Source of the DNA: Devosia sp.
GTDB lineage: Bacteria > Pseudomonadota > Alphaproteobacteria > Rhizobiales > Devosiaceae
Assembly (NCBI GenBank): GCA_028290225.1
Contig: JAQGKH010000149.1
Location: 1 to 9,966 of the forward strand
Direction: 5' to 3'
Length of the DNA stretch: 9,966 bases
Part shown: positions 5,833 to 9,966 of the stretch, in pieces
Layout: each line of letters begins with the position of its first letter
Numbering within the stretch: position 1 is the first letter of the stretch
Notes under the pieces: model-generated
Seen by the model: only the letters and a program-made list of their open reading frames with translations
Databases searched by the model: none
What the model was told of the DNA's origin: nothing
Translations under genes and position numbers: made by a program

Positions 5833-8118
5833 GTGCTCAGTCTCATTTTGCCAGTGCGCAACTGGCCGCTGGAACGTGTGCAGGCCTGTCTCGCGAGCTT
5901 TGTCGCCCTAGGCTCGGACAAGCTCAGCGAGATACTGGTCATCGATTTCGGATCCGACGAGCCCATCGTGCTCGAAGCCAGCGATCCCATGATCCGGCTG
6001 ATCCGGCTGGAAGCGCAGCTGTGGAGCCTGGCCGAGGCCATCAATGCCGGCGTGCTGCTCGCCCGCAATGAGCTGATCGCCAAGACCGATGCCGACATCC
6101 TGATCGGCCCCGCCAGTCGAGCCGAGTTCGACCGCATGGTGTCGGACCTTGAGGCCAGAAGGTTCGGCCTCGGTGTTGTCCAGGCCACCGATCTGCACGA
6201 ATCGCTCGACACCCCGGCCGCGCTTGCTGCAGTCCTGGCCGGCCAGGAGCCTCTCGGGCGGTTGCGTCCCAAATGGGGGCAGGGTGGGCTGGTCTTTTTC
6301 AGCAAGTTGCTCTGGGATCAGATCGGCGGCTTTGACTCACGCTTTACCGGCTGGGGCAACGAAGACAACGACTTTGCCGAACGCGTACGCCGGGCGGGCC
6401 ATCGCATCGGCTGGGCCGAGCGGGATGCGCTGCAGATCTTCCATGTCTGGCATCCACCCTCCTATGCGGCCACCGGGGTGATCAGCCAGCGGCTACGGAA
6501 CCAGAAGATTGCCAAGGACGACAAGAGCGTCTTGCGCCCAGTCGCCTTTCGCCATTCCAACTTCGAGGCACTGAGTGCTCCGGCACTGCGGCGAGCCTCG
6601 CCATTGGTTACCCTCGGTATCGCCACCACGGGCCGGCTCAATCGCAATCGCATGATCCGCGAGGCCATCAACAGCTTCAAAGGCCAGATCGATCAGGACT
6701 TCGAAATCCTTGTGGTCGATAACGGCTCCACCCCCGAAGATGTGGCTGACCTGAAAACCAATTTGGATGCCATCCGCTGGACCGACCAATTGCGGCTGGA
6801 AACCACCGAGCAGCCGTCCATCCCGGCGGCGCGCAACATGATCTCGCAACTGGCGCGGGGCCGTTATATCTGCGTTGTCGATGATGACGACATCGCCTTT
6901 TCCAATCGCTTGGCCGATCACCTCAAGGTCATGCAGGGGGACGGGCTGCTGCACGGCTCTCACGGCGGCTGGATCGATTTTGACCAGTCAACCGGAGTGA
7001 TCGAGCGCAATGGGGGCAAGCACCGTACCCCCGCCACGCTGTTGCGGGGCAGTGGCAAGATCACCGCTCACCCGGCAAGTTTCTACCGCACCGATGTGTT
7101 GCGGGCCGTTCCCTATGACGAGGCGTTTGCCCTTGGCTCAGATCTCGATCTGGCGCTGCGGCTCGCCACGCTGGGTTTCTCGGTCGGACACACCAACACC
7201 TATGTGACCCTGCGGCGTTATCACTCCACCAATGTCACCATCACGGGACAATCCAACCAGGTTTCCAACGGCGCGACGGCGCGCAGTCGTGCCCTTGCAA
7301 CCTATGCCTGGCAAAAGATCGAAGCGCTGACCGACCTGGCCAAGGCCAACGACAAGGAAGCCTATTGTCGCAACCAGCTGGCGATCGACAGCCTGGCCGA
7401 GCTTATCCCGGGCTATACCGGTCAATGGCAGATCTATGTCCCCATCTCGGCCTTGACCTCAGCGGCCCGTGCGCCCGTTGAACCTGAAAGGGCGCCATTC
7501 CCCGCCGAGCCAGCTTTGATAGAGGTCGACTATTCGGCGGGTCGCAGCCAGCAAATGGCCGTAGGGCAGGCGCCCTCAACCGCGCTGGCACAACTCAACA
7601 GCACGCTGCTCGAAGCTGTCCTCGCCATAGCTCCGGGCGACATCTGCACCAAGCATTCGGGCCTGAACCAGCCGATCTATTTCCGCTCCGAACCGATCTC
7701 GGGCCTGCGCAAGGCGAGGCGGGCGAAAAGCGCCATTGAAGAGCTCATCAAGCTTCCATCCCAGCTTAACTCCGTGCGCCAGGGCGAACTGGACCGTGAG
7801 GTGCCGTTTGCCTGGAACGCCCTGGAGATCAAGCCGGGCGAGCGGGTGCTGAAGTCTGAAGAATATGGCGATCTGTCATCCCTGCTGATGAGCCTCGCCA
7901 GAGTCGAAGCGCGCTCCTTGATGGGGCAAACGCTGTCCATTGTGTCTGATTTCGGTGACGAAGGTCAGACCTACTTTCTCGTCAGCCCTCCTATCAAAGG
8001 GTATGAGGAGGTGCAGAGCATTAAGTTCACGCTGGAACGCCGCACTGGCATGGCTTTCCATCAGGTCGCAACCAATGGCGTTCCAAGCGAACTGACATTG
8101 TCATCAAGGGCCCATTGA
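5833..8118 (+). CDS. Tandem-domain GT-A (family 2-type) glycosyltransferase with unassigned C-terminal region
   Basis: 761 residues, cytosolic, with no signal or membrane segment seen. Domain 1 (about 1-235) starts SLILPVRNW, has the DxD motif TDAD at 85-88 and an acceptor-side motif FTGWGNEDNDFAERVRRAG at 171-189, as in galactosyltransferase/chondroitin-polymerase-type modules. Domain 2 (about 257-475) has PLVTLGIATTGR, VVDNGST at 294-300, DDDD at 350-353 and SDLDLALRLATLG at 436-448. Two active-looking modules suggest one protein adding two different sugars or building a repeating disaccharide. Residues 555-761 form a third region with no motif I can name. The start is GTG, with GGAAGG eight bases upstream held in a hairpin. 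The stop overlaps the next gene by one base. Donor and acceptor sugars cannot be deduced. Confidence 0.85.
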   Translation: MLSLILPVRNWPLERVQACLASFVALGSDKLSEILVIDFGSDEPIVLEASDPMIRLIRLEAQLWSLAEAINAGVLLARNELIAKTDADILIGPASRAEFDRMVSDLEARRFGLGVVQATDLHESLDTPAALAAVLAGQEPLGRLRPKWGQGGLVFFSKLLWDQIGGFDSRFTGWGNEDNDFAERVRRAGHRIGWAERDALQIFHVWHPPSYAATGVISQRLRNQKIAKDDKSVLRPVAFRHSNFEALSAPALRRASPLVTLGIATTGRLNRNRMIREAINSFKGQIDQDFEILVVDNGSTPEDVADLKTNLDAIRWTDQLRLETTEQPSIPAARNMISQLARGRYICVVDDDDIAFSNRLADHLKVMQGDGLLHGSHGGWIDFDQSTGVIERNGGKHRTPATLLRGSGKITAHPASFYRTDVLRAVPYDEAFALGSDLDLALRLATLGFSVGHTNTYVTLRRYHSTNVTITGQSNQVSNGATARSRALATYAWQKIEALTDLAKANDKEAYCRNQLAIDSLAELIPGYTGQWQIYVPISALTSAARAPVEPERAPFPAEPALIEVDYSAGRSQQMAVGQAPSTALAQLNSTLLEAVLAIAPGDICTKHSGLNQPIYFRSEPISGLRKARRAKSAIEELIKLPSQLNSVRQGELDREVPFAWNALEIKPGERVLKSEEYGDLSSLLMSLARVEARSLMGQTLSIVSDFGDEGQTYFLVSPPIKGYEEVQSIKFTLERRTGMAFHQVATNGVPSELTLSSRAH

Positions 8119-8759
8119 TGCGTTACCAAGCAAGCTATGACGATGTGCTGGGCGAAACGCGCGTCCAGCTCTCCAGCAATTGCTACACCGATGCCTTTCC
8201 GCTGCTGCACACGATTGTGTTCCGCCGGCAGGAAATTGACCTGCACAGCCAAAGCCTGCCCCTGGCCTGCGCGATTTTAACCGCTCGCTTTTGTGGCGAG
8301 GTGTTTGAATTCTCCGGCACCAAGATCGGCAACGATTATGCCGAAACTATTCGCCGCATCATCGGGCCCAACACCAATGTTACCTCCGTGGATGGGCATC
8401 ATCGCACCATTTCCTCGGGCGAATTGGATATCTTGTCGGAGCGGGCGAGGGCCGATCAGCGCGCCGAGCCCATGCAGCGGTCACGCGACAATACCGCTTT
8501 TACCCGGATCGACTGGTCGGGTGACTTCGTCTCCACCGACACGCGGAACTCGCAGCATTATGCCTTTGGCGCCTACCACACCAATGCTGAATTCTTTGCC
8601 TCGGGGGCGCATGTCTCCATCGCTATTGGGCTGCTGCATGGCCGGGATCGCTGCCGCAACCTTTTCGTTGCCACCGACAAGGACAGCTCCGTTGCAGAAC
8701 TGCGCGCCCTCGGGGACGCTTTGCGCTGTGTATCGGTTTCTCTGGAACCTCTCACCTAG
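8118..8759 (+). CDS. Uncharacterised protein coupled to the glycosyltransferase
   Basis: 213 residues; I do not recognise a family. No signal peptide or membrane segment is evident, so it is probably cytosolic. Visible features are three cysteines in the N-terminal third (residues 22, 50 and 59), a GHH motif near residue 93, a polar Arg/Asp-rich middle (about 105-130) and a more ordered C-terminal half with HYAFGAYHTNAEFFASGAHVSIAIGLLHG, which could be a beta-rich core. The ATG at 8118 overlaps the glycosyltransferase TGA (TGATG), so the two are translationally coupled and the product probably acts with that enzyme. A TTG one codon earlier is possible. Codon use and GC content look like the neighbours, so nothing suggests recent acquisition. 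Confidence 0.75.
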   Translation: MRYQASYDDVLGETRVQLSSNCYTDAFPLLHTIVFRRQEIDLHSQSLPLACAILTARFCGEVFEFSGTKIGNDYAETIRRIIGPNTNVTSVDGHHRTISSGELDILSERARADQRAEPMQRSRDNTAFTRIDWSGDFVSTDTRNSQHYAFGAYHTNAEFFASGAHVSIAIGLLHGRDRCRNLFVATDKDSSVAELRALGDALRCVSVSLEPLT

Positions 8760-8780
8760 CGGCCGGCCCGGGCTGGCTGC
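8759..8780 (+). terminator. GC-rich hairpin at the end of the glycosyltransferase operon
   Basis: The arms GCGGCCGGC (8759-8767) and GCTGGCTGC (8772-8780) pair along all nine positions, counting two G-U wobbles, around the loop CCGG. It begins on the last base of the stop codon. No U-run follows, so it may stabilise the mRNA end or assist Rho-dependent termination rather than act as a classical terminator. Confidence 0.4.
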
Positions 8781-8864
8781 GCGGTAAGCTCAACACCAGC
8801 TCCCGATCTTAACTTGCCATCAGCCCAACTCGTGGCATGCTGGAGCAAGGCTTGGAGACCCGGG

Positions 8865-9966
8865 ATGGGCGTAGCGGTTCGATTTGGCGCCACATTAGTG
8901 TGTCTGGTGCTGCTGTACGCCCTGGCGGTCGGCGGGGCGCTGCGATCCATCGATATGAGCCTGCGCGATCTGAGGCTGGCGGCCAACGCGGTGCCCGCCA
9001 GCGGCTCCACCATCGTGGTGGATATCGATAGCGCCAGCCTGGCAGAGATCGGGGTCTGGCCTTGGCCCCGCAGTCTTTATGCGAAGGTTCTGGATCGGTT
9101 GGTGGAAGCCGAGGCGGCCGATATCGCCTTCGATATCGACTTCAGCAGCCGCAGCCAAGCTGATGAAGATCAACAGTTTGCCGCGGCGCTGGAACGGGCC
9201 GGTGGCTACGCCTTTCTGGCGGCATTCCAGCAACTGACGGGAGGGGACGGGCAGATTGCCCTGTCCATGCCAATCGAGCTTTTGCTTGAAAAGGCGGCGC
9301 CGGTGCTCGTCAACGTCTTTCTGGATTCATCGGGCCAGGCCAAGTCCTTTCTATCTCGCCTCAGCACAGAGCAAGGCGAGGTCCTGGCCCTGCCGGTTGA
9401 GCTTGTGCCTGGTGGCGACGCCTTGCCGCGCAGCGTCAACATCGATTTCAGCATCGATGCCCGCACTATTCCCCGGATTTCGTTCGCCGATGTGCTGGCG
9501 GGCCGGGTCGACCCGCAAGCCATCCGCGACAAGCAGGTCATCATTGGCGCCAGCGCCATCGAATTGCGGGACCTGTTCTCCATACCTCGTTTCGGGGTGA
9601 TCGCGGGCCCGGTGCTCCAGGCCATCGGGGTAGAAACGCTTAAGTCTGGCCGCATCGTCACGGACCTGCGCCTCTGGCCGTCCATCTTGGGCCTGCTGGC
9701 GACAGCCTTGATGTTGTTGCTGCTGCGTTCGCGACTGCGTCTATGGCAAACCGGTCTTGTTGCATCGAGCCTTTCGGTACTGTGGGAGGCAGGGGCCACT
9801 TTGTCCTACGGCACCTTGCAGGTGAGCTTCGATACGGGAATATTCCACGCCGGCATCGTGGTTCTGCTCGTACTGGCGGTCGCCGACGAGGCCTCCGTAC
9901 AATATCGCGGCCGGGTCGCGGCCTTGCGCCGCCTGACCTACCTGGCCCGCCATGATCAAACCACCG
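8865..9966 (+). CDS. CHASE2-domain membrane sensor, probable diguanylate cyclase (partial, runs off right edge)
   Basis: The first 367 residues are present. A membrane segment at 5-25 is followed by a periplasmic CHASE2 domain (about 27-265): IVVDIDSASLAEIGVWPWPRSLYA at its start, the IIGAS...LRD...P block at 226-241 and the closing GPVLQAIGVETLKSG at 248-262. Three more membrane helices follow (271-288, 295-313, 323-342), the usual CHASE2 layout. The last visible residues, RLTYLARHDQTT, closely resemble the entry to a GGDEF domain, commonly LTYLARHDxLTGLPNR, so a cytosolic diguanylate cyclase, perhaps with EAL, probably follows beyond the window. A histidine kinase or adenylate cyclase output also occurs with CHASE2 but fits the linker less well. 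The ATG at 8865 has GGAG seven bases upstream. The gene is 105 bp from the previous operon, beyond its hairpin. Confidence 0.85.
   Translation, partial: MGVAVRFGATLVCLVLLYALAVGGALRSIDMSLRDLRLAANAVPASGSTIVVDIDSASLAEIGVWPWPRSLYAKVLDRLVEAEAADIAFDIDFSSRSQADEDQQFAAALERAGGYAFLAAFQQLTGGDGQIALSMPIELLLEKAAPVLVNVFLDSSGQAKSFLSRLSTEQGEVLALPVELVPGGDALPRSVNIDFSIDARTIPRISFADVLAGRVDPQAIRDKQVIIGASAIELRDLFSIPRFGVIAGPVLQAIGVETLKSGRIVTDLRLWPSILGLLATALMLLLLRSRLRLWQTGLVASSLSVLWEAGATLSYGTLQVSFDTGIFHAGIVVLLVLAVADEASVQYRGRVAALRRLTYLARHDQTT

Noticed and set aside
8814..8842. TTGCCA as a possible -35 for the CHASE2 gene
   Set aside because: No acceptable -10 lies 16-18 bp downstream (ATGCTG only), so I do not call a promoter there.

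Overview
The window is a GC-rich chromosomal segment, probably from an alphaproteobacterium of the Hyphomicrobiales (Devosia-like is my best guess). Three things point there: a BTLCP-type transglutaminase-like cysteine protease, a dispersed palindromic repeat of a kind I associate with alphaproteobacterial intergenic regions, and TTAA-N7-GTAACC boxes resembling CtrA sites. The lineage is inferred from gene content and style, not from a marker gene. There are no rRNA or tRNA genes, transposases, integrases or CRISPR arrays.

Layout. (1) 95-1843, plus strand: a secreted Sel1-repeat protein built from 75-residue tandem double repeats with an exact 225-bp period. (2) 1844-1962: a convergent junction holding a dispersed palindrome. 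(3) 1963-4202, minus strand: a two-gene operon, a GmhA-like SIS isomerase followed by a fused sugar-1-phosphate nucleotidyltransferase and GmhB-like phosphatase. Together they cover three of the four chemical steps from sedoheptulose 7-phosphate to a nucleotide-activated heptose; the kinase is not seen. (4) 4203-4656: a long divergent intergenic region. (5) 4657-5202, plus strand: a periplasmic BTLCP/LapG-family cysteine protease. (6) 5360-5758: a small secreted protein of unknown function behind a Pho-box-like direct repeat. (7) 5833-8759: a tandem-domain GT-A glycosyltransferase with an unassigned C-terminus, overlapping by one base an uncharacterised 213-residue protein. (8) 8865 to the right edge: the N-terminal part of a CHASE2 membrane sensor that appears to be entering a GGDEF domain.

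How the genes may fit together. Activated-heptose synthesis and a large glycosyltransferase suggest production of a surface glycan (LPS, capsule or exopolysaccharide). A LapG-family protease and a probable c-di-GMP enzyme are often linked to the sessile/motile switch. No single operon joins these units, so a shared cell-surface theme is inference from proximity.

The most interesting regulatory signal is a hairpin at 5789-5824 whose perfect 8-bp outer stem covers the whole Shine-Dalgarno sequence of the glycosyltransferase gene. Others are a palindrome over the predicted transcription start of the heptose operon, two matching CtrA-like boxes, and a TTG start for the gmhA-like gene supported by a textbook Shine-Dalgarno.
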